Positions 12,565 through 23,696 of a DNA stretch of 64,000 nt are shown one piece after another. The DNA is taken from assembly GCA_022497155.1 (NCBI GenBank), contig MU385791.1, positions 1-64,000 on the forward strand, read 5' to 3'. Origin of the DNA: Whalleya microplaca (Eukaryota > Ascomycota > Sordariomycetes > Xylariales > Xylariaceae). The notes under the pieces were generated by a model that made no database searches, had not been told where the DNA came from, and saw nothing but the letters and a program-made list of their open reading frames with translations. Every line of letters begins with the position of its first letter. Within the stretch, counting starts at the first letter, position 1. The translations under genes were made by a program, and so were the position numbers.

Positions 12565-12967
12565 ACTTGATGGATTGAAATCTGTATTGGGTCTTGGCCT
12601 CCTTGTCACGCCGTCAAAGTTGATCCCTGCACGCCATAACATTCACCTTTATTTACAGAATATGTCAGTGACTGTCACAGTATGCAAATGTTACGGAGCC
12701 TATGTTTCTGAAATCATGTGTATTATGTAGAATCAAAAGATGGAGAAACGGGTAAAAGGAGGGTCCAGTCAGGCGATGTGGCTATATACCGGGTGAACAC
12801 GAGAATATGCTACACCTTATACAGTATTTTCTCCCTTGACCTCGATCCTCGAAGGTATGATTCACGCATTGCCCCCTGTATGGCCACTACTTATCATGAA
12901 CGAATCTCCCTCTAAATCAAAGGGATTCATGGGCGCATCTATTGCAGCCGTAGTATCTCGCCACCCG
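12565..12967. other. Spacer between FMO gene and RNase H relic
   Basis: About 400 bases between the 3' ends of the FMO gene and the minus-strand RNase H relic. No gene or repeat recognised. Confidence 0.5.
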
Positions 12968-14325
12968 TTATTCCTTTCGTGTCTGCTCTTCTTGCGTGGG
13001 TCCTGATGGATTGCTTATATCCTCGAAGGGGGCCGGGCTCGCGTGATCCACACTCAGTGACTTTTCAAGAGACTTCTTCAGTTTCTTGATAGTGCGCTGG
13101 TTTATAGTACTTTGATGCATGTAGCTTTCTTCCTGGACTTTGTCGTCACCATCCCGTTCCATCTCGGTAGCCTTGCGCTTCCTCTTTCTCGGGGCTCCGG
13201 TAATGGCCTTCGGGGCTTTGAAGATTCCGTATTTCGTTTCCGGCTTCGGTGTTCCATAGGTATCCAAGTACCAGTTGACGGCCCTTCGAGCAAGATTGTC
13301 TGCGCGACAATTGCCTGTGATACCTGAATGCCCCTTGATCCAATGAAATTAAATCTCAGTCTCCAGAGCAGCGAAACTACCGAGTTGTCTGCTGATCTCT
13401 TGGAAGGCTAGTTGAGAGAAACAGCGAGCTTGGCGCTTGTTTGTGATAAACGGCTCGGCTTTGAAAAACTTGCCAAGGTAGTCCAGGACATTCATCGAAT
13501 CCGTAAAAATGTAGACTTTTCTCCTGATCTGTTGTTGTCAAGAGGTACCGTTAAGTGGCGGTTGACAGAAACTAGTGGCCTCCTTTATCGCGATGCCTAT
13601 GGCAGAATTGACGCCTACAAGCTCTGCTATGATCGAGCCACCATCACCTGTTATAGCAATAGATGAGTCCGCCCACGGTGAAGGACGGCCGTCACGTATT
13701 GTGTACGTAATTCCCGCCCCAGAAAGCATCACGTCATGCCTTGCCGAACCATCTGTGAAGAATACTATACGCGGCCATTTGTCGTCAACATCTTCGTCCA
13801 TGACCTTGTCCACGAAGGATCTTGCGTCCTCGCGGTCCTCGATGATCACCTTGAAACGGGACACATCAAAATCAGGAGCCATAACATTCGGGGGTACTTT
13901 AAATTCAGCACCGAGTCGTTGCTGTTTTTCGACGGCCAGTTGGTAACGAACGGCCTGGTGCGCGAGACTTTCAATTGTTCTGTCGTACTCGGTATGGATG
14001 TATTCAATGAAGCTTGCGAAAGACTGTACGGAAGTTAGAATTTAATGTGATACAAGTCGTTAGTGTAAGCCTCTAATTATAAAAACCTCGTGGAATCTGT
14101 ATCCTAATCCTAAACAGCAGAGTATGTCTTTGCAGAGGACAATTATATGGACACACACAATAGTAAAGATAATTGAATTGTACTTGCATCCCGTTCAGCT
14201 GAGCTATCAAGAAACGGCTCGCGCTCTTTAGCATTCTTGGCAACTGCTATGAACGCCACGAGGGTCGCACAAAACTGGGAGTATAGGGGACTCTTTATAA
14301 AGGCATTGCTGGTAGATTCTGCCAT
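12968..14325 (-). pseudogene. RNase H-fold protein, broken by two stop codons
   Basis: The minus strand encodes a type I RNase H domain. The reading frame from about 14029 down contains all four acidic positions of the DEDD core: VFFTDGSA, IIAELVGV, IFTDSMNVL and GHSGITGNCRADNLAR. Within that single frame are two stops, TGA at 13538-13540 and TAA at about 13355. No intron of credible size removes either one; the only GT-AG pair around the first is 20 bases. The second stop lies just before FHWIKGHSG and fits a CAA-to-TAA change. A basic tail (PRKRKRK) follows. A putative first exon near 14180-14325 (MAESTSNAF) does not join in phase with the downstream exon. Fungal RNase H-like genes of this form occur both as host genes and in retroelement debris. 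I call it a pseudogene, with a sequencing error as the less likely alternative. Confidence 0.75.
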
Positions 14326-14329
14326 GACG

Positions 14330-15086
14330 AGGTTGGTGGGTAGAGAATTCTATCAGCAAGTTTGTGTATATAAATGAGAGGGAAGCTGTAAGGTACTTGT
14401 CAGAAGGGAATTTAACCAAGCATTTTTAGGAAGGAACAGAATTTGACATGATCTGAAAATATTCGACAAGTGAAGTGAAAGTGAGGCAAGAGTAACACAT
14501 TTATAATATCACACATTTAAAATTAAAAAATTTAAGTATATATAATAATATGCTATATTTAATACTAATTAAACTAGGAAGGATATATAAAGCTATGGCA
14601 AAAAAAAATTATTTTACAAATATACACATTTGAATAGGCGACCTTTAAAATACTGGCAAAAAAGCAGGCACCTTGAGGGGGCCTATTAGGGACTTACCCG
14701 CCCAGGACCCCGAAAGACCAGATATTCCAGCCTTATCTCGCCGTCAAGTTACCACTCGGCCATTGGGCCTCGCAGCTCCGGCTGGGAGGAAGGTGTCTTT
14801 TTTTGACCTATTACCGCTTTACTGCCACCCAATCTAAAACTACACAAAGTAGACAGCTTATGCCCTTGGGTTTAGTTTAATAATTGTCATATAACATAGT
14901 CAATAAACTTCATAACTATCTTAAACCATTTTAATATTATCATAAGACATTCCATATGCGTATATTAAAACATTATCATATTAGATATAAGAGGAAATAT
15001 GAGCCTATGTTTCCTGAAGCATACTATCTACAAGACTAGAGGACGAGAAACTCGGATGTCAAGGCACGCAACATATGAGCATCAAT
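14330..15086. other. AT-rich block with a GC-rich core
   Basis: From 14440 to about 14650 and from about 14870 to 15010 the DNA is very AT-rich, with TA steps dominant. Between them lies a GC-rich island at about 14660-14800. No protein-coding frame is present. The contrast suggests a decayed repeat, possibly C-to-T mutated. The island contains on the minus strand a motif resembling the D-arm of tRNA-Ser/Leu (TGGCCGAGTGGT), but no full tRNA cloverleaf can be drawn. Confidence 0.5.
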
Positions 15087-16803
15087 CTATTTTCGAGATA
15101 GCGAAATGATCGCGGTTGGGGAGAAATCACCATCTTTATGAATGGTGGCCTTATATTCACCGTACTCCCTCAAATCCTTCAGCGTCAGCTCTCTAGTTCT
15201 TTGGAGGCTCTCAATCTCGTCAAGGCGATCTAGCGTCGCCTGAAGATGGGCATCAAAGCCTTCCCGACTGCAAACCTCCCGCATAGCGTTCTGCATGGCG
15301 ACCGAGTCGGCCTGGACCATCCCGTCCGAGTCGATGGTAAATATATTGTAGTGGTCGTGCTCCTTGATCCATTCGGCGTTCGTCATGATCTCTCGTGCCT
15401 CGTGAATCGGGATCTGCGGCAGTCTGCCGTCGTATGTCCCGTTCTTTCTCATCGCTGTCTCCTTGTCCACCAAAGCTTTGGCGAGAAGCATCGCCGCTGA
15501 CGAGAGGTCCTGCTGCGTCTCACCACCCGGGTCCAGGTCTTTCCCTAATATCCAGTAATGACTAAGCAGCCAGAGTTTCTCACGTTCGCAGAGGGCATTG
15601 CAGGTTTTAATCATGTCTGGTGACTTGGCGACACGGCTAAGGAAGCTGAGACGGCCGCCGATCTTGTCGTAGACTTGCTCTAAGATAGACGTAGGAACAT
15701 TCTCGCTATACTTTTCGGCTCGAAACTCTCTTAGAGCTTTGAGGACGGTGTCTCGAGATATATCGTGTACTGGGGTGACGCGTAAACGTGTTGCTTGCCA
15801 CATGAGGCGTTCTAGCGTCCAGTAGTCATCGCTCACGAAGACTACAGTTACAAGATGGCTATCGGCCCATAACTCAGCTCGCTGCTGAATGAGCTCTAGC
15901 AAATCTTGACCATCCTCATCGTTGCGCACAAGATGTGCGCCGGTGATAATTAGCACAAGCGGTTTGCCAACCTGCTCCTTTCGCTTCAGTGCGATCTTCT
16001 CCATCTTGTTGAATGCACGCTCGATGTCGAGTAGTGCCGTCGTGTCGCGGGGCCCCTTGAAGCTGAATAGGCTGCCGATGTAATCTTCGTGGAATTCGAA
16101 GTCGAGTGCCTTTCCCAACCGCACGCGAAAAATTTCAGGGTCGCCGTGGGCCTCGAACATAGCTACACCTTCGCCGCCAATACGCCGCATCGCCCTCAGA
16201 AGCATCGACGTCTTGCCTGTCCCCTTCTCTCCTGTTATTAGATGATACTGGCCCTGGATAGTGCCGTCGACGATGCCGTCGATGATGGACTGCTCGTTAC
16301 GTGGAACCCAGTCGTTGTCCTCGAAGTTCCTGTCTGCAAGTTCCGAATGCGGGCTCGCTGGATCGACGTGCCGACTCAGGGCCGCCAGTTCTACACTCGA
16401 GTACCCCACCGCGAACGCGTTTTCCATCTTCCTCAACACGTGCGCTTTGTAGTATAAATGGTACGAATATCCGGCTAGACCAAGAACTAGAATAGAGCCA
16501 AATGCTGTCGCACTGCCTTCGACGAACTTGGAGAAGCCCGCTTTCCAGCTCGATCCTTCTCCCTGTTTATCATCTGCACCGTGACGATCGCGGGATGACT
16601 TTTCTGAGGATGAACCGATACTCGCAGATAATACAGTCCCTTTTGATGACTTGTCATCAACCTGCCGGGGGATGACTAAACGATTCTAGGAATTTGTTAG
16701 GCTTGCTATCTATCATTCATCACGTATTCGTTGACCTGGTGCTTACTGCGCGAAGTCTCGGTACACGCAGACGGTTGAGTCTGCCTATGGTCCGTGCCAC
16801 CAT
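15087..16803 (-). CDS. Membrane-anchored P-loop (AAA-type) ATPase, probably mitochondrial
   Basis: Two exons, 16747-16803 and 15087-16685, join in phase 0 across a 61-base intron to give 551 aa. The N-terminus is Arg-rich with no acidic residues (MVARTIGRLNRLRVPRLRA), as in a mitochondrial presequence. A polar linker and one membrane segment at about 76-95 (FGSILVLGLAGYSYHLYYKA) follow. The ATPase domain has a clear Walker A, GEKGTGKTS, near residue 173. The expected Walker B strand is LVLIITGAH near 267, which lacks the usual Asp-Glu pair. The C-terminal third is helical and could hold the winged-helix domain seen in a fungal AAA family of the same layout. The cellular role is unknown to me. 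The short first exon is supported by splice phase and presequence character only. Confidence 0.8.
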
Positions 16804-18645
16804 GGCAGGCCAGCTGTACCTACGAGAAAACAAGGTCGAACAAGATGTCGAAATAATACTGATTTGTTTATTTTAACGTAGATAGTATAAAAATGGTAAC
16901 AGAGCTCTTGAAGGTCAGAGTAATAATAGATACAGGGAGTTTTCTGTGCTTGGATTAACATTAGCTTGGTGCTTGGCAGTATTGACGGGACCCACCGACC
17001 GAACAGGAAATACTGTATAGCCATCTTGGCACTCTTTGCCGTATTTCCGTGCATCCAACGCTAGGTGCCTTACTTCACGTGGCGGCCTCAGCATCCCATG
17101 TGTCGAACTATTAGTTCATTATTTCGTATACATAGATACAATCGTGAACGTGTGCGGGAAATTAAGTGCTACAATTAATATACTGCAAGCCATACAGTCA
17201 TACTCCGTTTGATAGGTAGTTTTTCTTCTGGTATGATGTCTTAAACCTAATTATTTCATTTTAATTCAGTTATTCGATCCCTATACTCCGTACACTTGTG
17301 GTAGTATAAGTAATAGCTTAGATTATATAAGCAAAAGCTGCTCCAAACACACCGCACACGGCAGTCCTACAATCCGTAGTACCAATATATAACTAAATAA
17401 ATACGACTTCGTTGTTATTCGAAATTACTGTAGTAAAATGTGTCCTTATTTACCAATAGCTAGCAAAGCCCAAAGATGAGCCTCCACTGGTTGTCGTCAG
17501 CCTAGGATGAGTACTTGATAGCTCAAATGTACCCTCAATGCGACGGTACCAGACCGTGAACGTGTGGTCATAGCGCTATGCTCTATATAAGGTTATGAAG
17601 CAACTTCTTGTGCAAGAGTTCTTCTTTCTGTCATGAAATAATAGAAGTATTTTCTGGATACACTAGTAGTATCAAGGCGTGACACCCAAGTCTCTCGGAA
17701 GTAGAACTGAATGATAGAGGCAATAGACAATGTGAATGTAAATGGTTTTACAATGGCTCGGGGTATGGACATCTTTAAATGATATAAAGACTGGTTTTTT
17801 CTGGAACTAAAACCATGCACCCTCTGTCACTAATAGAAGCAGTAGTAGCTGAATATTTGATAGGAAGATGCAGTTACTCATGACCGTCATTCTGTTTAAT
17901 GTATTACCTTTAGGGCCATGCCGCTGTCAATAGTACTTTTTGAACGGGAGAGCAGGAAATTTTAGTATCTGCTAGATCATGAGGCTTAGCCCAGTGAGTC
18001 AATATGGTTGTAAGAGCCTCTTTTTCTAGCTGTCTCACCAACTATACGATAATAACCAGTGACACATTTTGCAACAAAGCTCTTGTTCCTTCTTAAACAC
18101 ATTAGTGTTATTTCCACATCCGGAAAGATACTATAGTGGAAAATCCACTGAATCCCCCTTGTTGGTTGGCCAATACTCGTCATATTGGTTATCGTGCAAC
18201 CCCATGTCATCACCACTTCCAAACAAATGACTAACCGTAATATATATATACACAGGTATGACTCGTTATGTCTACAATATCAAAGGAAATGTTGTTTTTC
18301 TATGTTTGTTTGGGAGCTAAACCCCTGTCTATAGGGTCAGGTGGTGGCAGATGGCGACACAAGTATAACCACCAAATGTTGATTGGCTCCGAATCATCGT
18401 TATCAGCTGACAACTACCAACAGAGCAAATGAACTACCAAATTTGCCTAGACCCCTCAATCATGCACAGCCCGATGCAGGTAACACCATCTCTGAGGTGC
18501 GGCGGCAATGCGGTAATACATTAGGTAGGCAATCCTTTCCCTTAAATACCCAGTCTTTCCTCTTCTTCGAGGCTGAAAGCCACCCCAACAATGAGGTCCT
18601 CGAGCTTTTCTATTTTCTTCATCTTCGACCAGGAAAACCACAACC
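16804..18645. other. Divergent spacer, 1.8 kb
   Basis: Lies between two divergent genes and should hold both promoters. AT-rich, with no gene recognised. Minus-strand frames of 75-89 residues have no motif. Two copies of TACTCCGT occur at 17201 and 17284. Confidence 0.55.
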
Positions 18646-19995
18646 ATGTCGACGAAAAAACTATCCCTCCGTGATTACACTCATAAGCCGGACGAGCTAT
18701 TTGCGCTCCCCGACAAAGATCTCCTCTTTCTCATTAAAGACACTTTTGAGCCTGAATTGAACCGACTCACACGAGCATATTCTGTGAACATCCCGAATGT
18801 CAAGCGGCCGAAGAAACCGTCGCCGTCTGAGATATTATTTGGGAAGGTTTATCATGAGATAAATCGCACACTTGTCGGCGTATTGGCCTTGAAATGGATC
18901 TGGAATGATGACTACGAAATCTATGTTGCCAATCAACCTCCATTGGAGAAACTGCCTTGGGAGTATTTCGAATCGACGCGCCAATTCTACAAGAAGAGTA
19001 TTACATCACCAGACGAGCTCTACGCTCTACTCACTTCAATAGTGGTGAATGATCTTGGCAAGGATGAGAAGCTTGCTTCCGACGTCCAGGCCGTGACCGG
19101 CGAGGATGTCTCTTCAATGAACCACGACAAGATCTTACTAAAAGCGTGTGAAGCTGGGCTTGTTAAATGCATGGATAACCTCGAAAAGGAGATCAAGCAA
19201 GATATCATGCACGGATTCGAGCTCGGTGCCGACTTCAACTTTGGACAGTTGGCTCAGGCAGAAAACGCTCCTGCATCCTTAGCGCTGTTCAAGTCCGTGA
19301 AATCCTACGAGCGCCCTGAGCGCGTTCTCACATTCCGATTTCTGGAACAGCTGCTAGACATTGCAGGCGCCGCAGGCCATTTGGACTGGACCTGCGCTTA
19401 CAAGTCGACTAGGTCAATCTTCCAGGCCTATAGTACTGTCTACGAAGCCGGTCTGGGAATATTTGAGGGAAAATGGGATCTTCGGCAAGGATACGATTTG
19501 GTCTTGATCTGTCGGGCCGAGCTACTTCTGAGAAGAAACTTCAGAGAACTCAAAATGTCCGACAAGAACGATCGATCACTCGCAAGAATTCTTTGCATGG
19601 CAAGTGTTGCGGACAGACCGACGGCCAAATTGTTTGAGGAGGCATGGGAGAATCTCGACCTTGCCTTCGAAGACAAAGTCAAGGAATCCTTGATCCATTC
19701 GCTCAACATTGATGGCTCTGTCGCTGAACCAGCCGTGCAAGCTACATATTCGCCAGCCCTCATTACCAGCGCTTTCAAGGCAGGAGAAACATCCGAGGCC
19801 AAGGTGAAGTCATTACAATACGCATTGCGCTTCGTTGCTAGAGTAATGTCCGATCCCGACAGACCAGAGGGACCCGTCATCGTTATCGAGAGGAATGTCA
19901 AAAGCGTAGTTGAGATTGTCCAGAGTCCCGAATTTCGCAAGAATCCTAGCCTGTTGGAGAATGTGCCTGTACCAAAGGGTACTGTGGCGCTATAA
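18646..19995 (+). CDS. Uncharacterised fungal protein, 449 aa
   Basis: Intronless frame with normal coding character and a start preceded by a pyrimidine-rich leader. I do not recognise the family. The protein is soluble and mostly helical in appearance, with no signal peptide or membrane segment. Visible stretches include RPKKPSPSEILFGKVYHE near residues 53-70, an aromatic patch WNDDYEIYV, and LPWEYFE near 105. The charged, Leu-rich second half (residues about 220-330) looks like helical repeats. The absence of Gly-rich or catalytic signatures makes an enzymatic role hard to propose. It faces the membrane-protein gene at 20216-21463 with only 220 bases between the 3' ends. Confidence that it is a real gene is high; the function is unknown. 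Confidence 0.8.
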   Translation: MSTKKLSLRDYTHKPDELFALPDKDLLFLIKDTFEPELNRLTRAYSVNIPNVKRPKKPSPSEILFGKVYHEINRTLVGVLALKWIWNDDYEIYVANQPPLEKLPWEYFESTRQFYKKSITSPDELYALLTSIVVNDLGKDEKLASDVQAVTGEDVSSMNHDKILLKACEAGLVKCMDNLEKEIKQDIMHGFELGADFNFGQLAQAENAPASLALFKSVKSYERPERVLTFRFLEQLLDIAGAAGHLDWTCAYKSTRSIFQAYSTVYEAGLGIFEGKWDLRQGYDLVLICRAELLLRRNFRELKMSDKNDRSLARILCMASVADRPTAKLFEEAWENLDLAFEDKVKESLIHSLNIDGSVAEPAVQATYSPALITSAFKAGETSEAKVKSLQYALRFVARVMSDPDRPEGPVIVIERNVKSVVEIVQSPEFRKNPSLLENVPVPKGTVAL

Positions 19996-20215
19996 GAAAC
20001 TCAGGTGTTTGGAGAGGATGGGGAGAAGCTACAACAGGTCTAGTGGCTGTCAAATGGGTAGTTTCATGGCGTTTTTCGGAATAGGACTGGGCGTCCGGAA
20101 GAAGAGGACAGCACTTTAAGAAAGTATTCGGATTACATTCACTTCGCTTTTGTAGAGGAAATGAGCGGAGGTTTTAGTTTTTACGATGATTTATGAATAT
20201 CTCTATTTTTTTTTC

Positions 20216-21463
20216 TCATATAGTGCTTCTAGATTTGAGGTTCTTGTGATACTCGGTTTGCTTCCTTTCTAATTCCGCCATCCAGCTGCTATTCTTATGT
20301 GGTATTAAGTACCAGTCTTTCATAAGACCTAACTCCGAGTCATCGGGCTCCAACCAGACATATAAATCTTGCCGACGAACGCTCTCAGAATATGGGTATT
20401 GCGAGCAGTGCGCCCCAAGAGTCGAACTGACCCAGCATCGGGGGACATTTGATGCTCCGTTCGATTCCACATCATTTGCTTTTTTTGTAGTGGCCCTTGC
20501 TGCTTTGGCCCCTAGTTTCCAATCATCGCAGCCGATTTTGTATGTCGAGAGAACCGTGGCCCCCATTATAAGCACCACGGTGTAAATCTGCGTGACGAGG
20601 GCCGCCATTCCCAACGAAACAATATGGAGGGCAAAGGCAGCCCAGCCAACGTATCTAACGAACGCATATAACCATGGATTGGGAACTTTGGGATTTTTGG
20701 TGAATATAGGCCCTATTAGGTAGTCGGGCGCCCGAACGGTGATGACCTTTGAATCATCGGTTACCACAATGGTTTTAGCAATAACGAATGGGTTTCCTGG
20801 CCGGTTTGGCCTTTTCGGCGCGGAAGTTGAGGCGATATCTTCTTTCTTGGTTGATACCGACCGGCTCTTATATTCTCGTAGTTTTATCTTATAGGCTTCT
20901 ACACTCTTCGTGTGTCTCTCATGAGCGTCTTTATCGGCCTTTGCTATGGCCTTATCAATGCCTTTCTGGACCTGTGCAACTAAAGTCACCCTCACGATGA
21001 CAGAAGCCGCCATCGCCATCGCATTCGCGAATCCCCACCAATCGCCAGAAAGCACAGTAAGGGCGACTAGGATACCGTGGAGCGGCAGACCGACGAGTAG
21101 GAGGCCAACGACGAACTTCAGCGAGCGTATCGGCCGCGCGCCAACCTCCCACTCGACGACGTCGCGGACCTGCGTGAAGTCCTGCGCCTGGATCCAGCGC
21201 GTGAACCACCCCGCGAGCTCCGTGGTCTGGATACCACTTGTGAAGTTGTATAGCGTGAAGCCCGGTTTTTTCTGCATGAAACGGTTGCTGGCGATCACGA
21301 AGGCGCCCAGGAACGGCAGGTATTCGACGTAGCGGCTAGACACTAGGCGGCCGACGCTGCGGTCGATTTCCTCCGACCCTAGCATCGTGACGAGCCCGAG
21401 CGCATCGACTTGCAGATTCGTACTCTCAGCCCAGCTGCTGAGGGCTCCTCGCCAGGGATACAT
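20216..21463 (-). CDS. Uncharacterised multi-spanning membrane protein, 415 aa
   Basis: Intronless. Hydrophobic segments lie at about residues 115-140 (VVGLLLVGLPLHGILVALTV), 147-168 (FANAMAMAASVIVRVTLVAQ) and 285-318 (FALHIVSLGMAALVTQIYTV and following). Between the second and third is a charged, probably coiled segment of about 50 residues (Lys/Asp/Glu/Arg-rich, starting KGIDKAIAKADKDAHERH). The N-terminus has no clear signal peptide. The C-terminal 90 residues are soluble and include CWVSSTLGAHCSQYPYSES. The pattern of paired membrane segments plus a cytosolic coiled loop resembles many lineage-restricted fungal proteins. I do not recognise a named family. It is convergent with the 449-aa gene. 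Confidence 0.75.
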   Translation of the reverse strand: MYPWRGALSSWAESTNLQVDALGLVTMLGSEEIDRSVGRLVSSRYVEYLPFLGAFVIASNRFMQKKPGFTLYNFTSGIQTTELAGWFTRWIQAQDFTQVRDVVEWEVGARPIRSLKFVVGLLLVGLPLHGILVALTVLSGDWWGFANAMAMAASVIVRVTLVAQVQKGIDKAIAKADKDAHERHTKSVEAYKIKLREYKSRSVSTKKEDIASTSAPKRPNRPGNPFVIAKTIVVTDDSKVITVRAPDYLIGPIFTKNPKVPNPWLYAFVRYVGWAAFALHIVSLGMAALVTQIYTVVLIMGATVLSTYKIGCDDWKLGAKAARATTKKANDVESNGASNVPRCWVSSTLGAHCSQYPYSESVRRQDLYVWLEPDDSELGLMKDWYLIPHKNSSWMAELERKQTEYHKNLKSRSTI

Positions 21464-21784
21464 AATGCTGGGTTGTAGAGGCGATGCAGATGGAATCGGC
21501 TGGGATCAATGGTAGGTGGCAATAGATATACAGTGATGGAGAAGACCAAGACCTAACAAATCTATCCACGATATCATACCGGCAGCTATCTTACATTTCT
21601 TTTTTTACGATAATGCAGGCTGCAGCCTTACTACGGCTGATATGAACAATGTGGAAAAAGGCAAAGCCACAGCAAGCTTTTCCGTCGAGAGCACCTGGAC
21701 GGCACATGTAGTATGCAGCCAAATGCACAGCCTCTTCGACCATGATCACAGGTGCAACATTATTGCCCAATTGTGCCGCAAGAT

Positions 21785-21804
21785 GCAGCCTGCAAGCAGG
21801 CTGC
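21785..21804. repeat. Short perfect hairpin
   Basis: GCAGCCTG and CAGGCTGC are exact inverted arms around a CAAG loop. The same ten-base arm sequence appears in inverted form about 170 bases upstream, near 21615. Its role is unknown. Confidence 0.5.
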
Positions 21805-22460
21805 GCTGTAGGCTACCGGCTGACTGTGCCGATATTTCCTCTATGGTGGTCATCTGCTTGGAATTACTACGATGGTTAGCTCGTCTGTTACTGCTCTAAA
21901 AATCGACGAAAGTGCAGTACGAGAGGTGGTGATGTGAAAGCACAATCGTTGGTTATCAATTGAGGATACTACCGGACTTATCAATTAGCACAGAAATAAG
22001 ACCGTGTCGGACTTCGGCCAACCACATATCGCATCCGGTTTTGTCGTCAGTGGGTTGCAGTAGGTACATGTAAGCTCGGGACGGGAAGACCTGCAGCGTT
22101 TTTACGGAACTGAAAGCCGCACTCTGCATAATCCGGTGCACCGAGCTTCCATGAGTAGGAGATGACCTTCACACCTTGACTAGAACCATCTAAAACGGCC
22201 TATGCTCAAATAGAAATTCTAGACAACATTCGAGGTTGTATTTCAAGATACTCCCCGATAGCTGATTCCTGAAGAGAGCAGACAATATAATGCTTGTTTT
22301 GTGTCAAGCTTGACAGCAGTAATCGTATCTTTTAAACAAAGCAAGGACCCAAACATAAGCTCTATATTTCCATGATAGCTAAATCGAAAGCAAACCGAGG
22401 ATGAAGAGCAACGACTCGATGTAGAGTGGGCTGTTACAAGTACAACTACTACTTACACTT

Positions 22461-22630
22461 TATCACAATTACAGTGTGTGTAATGATCATTTAGGTGCTG
22501 CCGTGATCACTTCAGTTGACTAAGTAGAATTGTATAAAGGTCTAAGCTCTAAAAGATCTTCTAACAGCTTAGAAGATCCCTTTCAAGCTTAAGGCATTAT
22601 AACTAATATCCTTATTATCGTGACAGTTAC
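22461..22630. repeat. Dispersed repeat family, copy A
   Basis: Starts TATCACAATTACAGTGTGTG and contains TTTAGGTGCTGCCGTGATCAC. Copies B (36563) and C (37582) share this 50-base head. Copy B also shares blocks further on (GTATAAA...TCTAAG, and AAGGCATTATAACTAAT versus AGGCACTATAGCTATTA). The copies are clearly diverged, consistent with an old transposable element end or MITE. No transposase is present. Confidence 0.65.
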
Positions 22631-23696
22631 GTACCCAATGCAATACTCAATGATGATTACAGGGCATATGGTTATTGAGTAAGTAGAATAAGTTCACGCA
22701 ATAGTCAAAATTGAGCCTGATTTCAACATCCACTAATTCCTAGTGAGTAGTAAGCTATATGCAGTTGGTAATCGTTCTCAACTGCGCCAACATTTCCAGT
22801 CTGCCTTAGCTATCCACTAATATTTACGGTCAATAAAGAGATAGCCAATAGCCTGCCTACCCAGTGTCGGAATGTCACCCACCGGGTGTCACACACAATC
22901 CTACAGCTCGTTGATCAACATTCCTCTATGTGAGAGGCTGCAGGGAATAGACTATGGCTAGGGTCTCATGCATCATTGGTACGCTTAGGTTTGCCATGTA
23001 TAAAGATGTCGGGAATTTTTGCCCTTAACTGTTTAAGGCACTCTTATCTATGAGCTATTAAAGAGCCTCCTACTTGTCCTATCCATTTTGGATGTTCGGG
23101 CGATGTAGTGAGTGGTTGAAATTTGAAGCAAGTTATAGTTACCTGGCGATTGCATCTAGTTAGTGAAATTGCATTGCAGATAAGAGCGCACAGCAATACT
23201 ATAGATGAATTGGCTAGTTGTAATTTAATGCAATTAGGTTTGAGCAGAAAATGTTTTGCTTGCGTTCAACCCCTTATGAGGGCCTTTGTCATATTTAGTA
23301 TACCATAAACGCACTTGACTCACCAGAGGTTCCTGCATTATTGCATATATACTACCTTTAAGGATAGGTCTTAACAGTAATATGATGGACGGTTGCTAAC
23401 GGTTTTATGTTTATATACAGATAAGTTTTATAAGAACTGCTCATAACTAGAACATAACTTCAAAGCTAGCTTTAGAGCATGTCTAATTACACTAATCAAA
23501 ATGATGCTCTTACTAAGGAATATGATATCAGTATAGAGAAGACAATTCCACATATGACATCTGTCTTTCCAAAAGCTGCCGGGGAGTGACCAGAGTCTGA
23601 CATCTCACACCAAGGGCTAAAGCAGTTTCCCCAAGGTCTATTTAATTTGAACCACCCCCAAGCCAGAGCTAGCTACCTACTTACCAACCTACCTAC

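Larger units (their letters stand above)
21464..23696. other. Gene-poor stretch with repeat relic, 2.2 kb
   Basis: No supported gene. It contains one copy of the dispersed repeat family (22461-22630) and a perfect 8-bp-stem hairpin at 21785-21804. An ACCT-rich microsatellite-like tract at about 23665-23700 abuts the 3' end of the DUF3500 gene. Confidence 0.6.
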
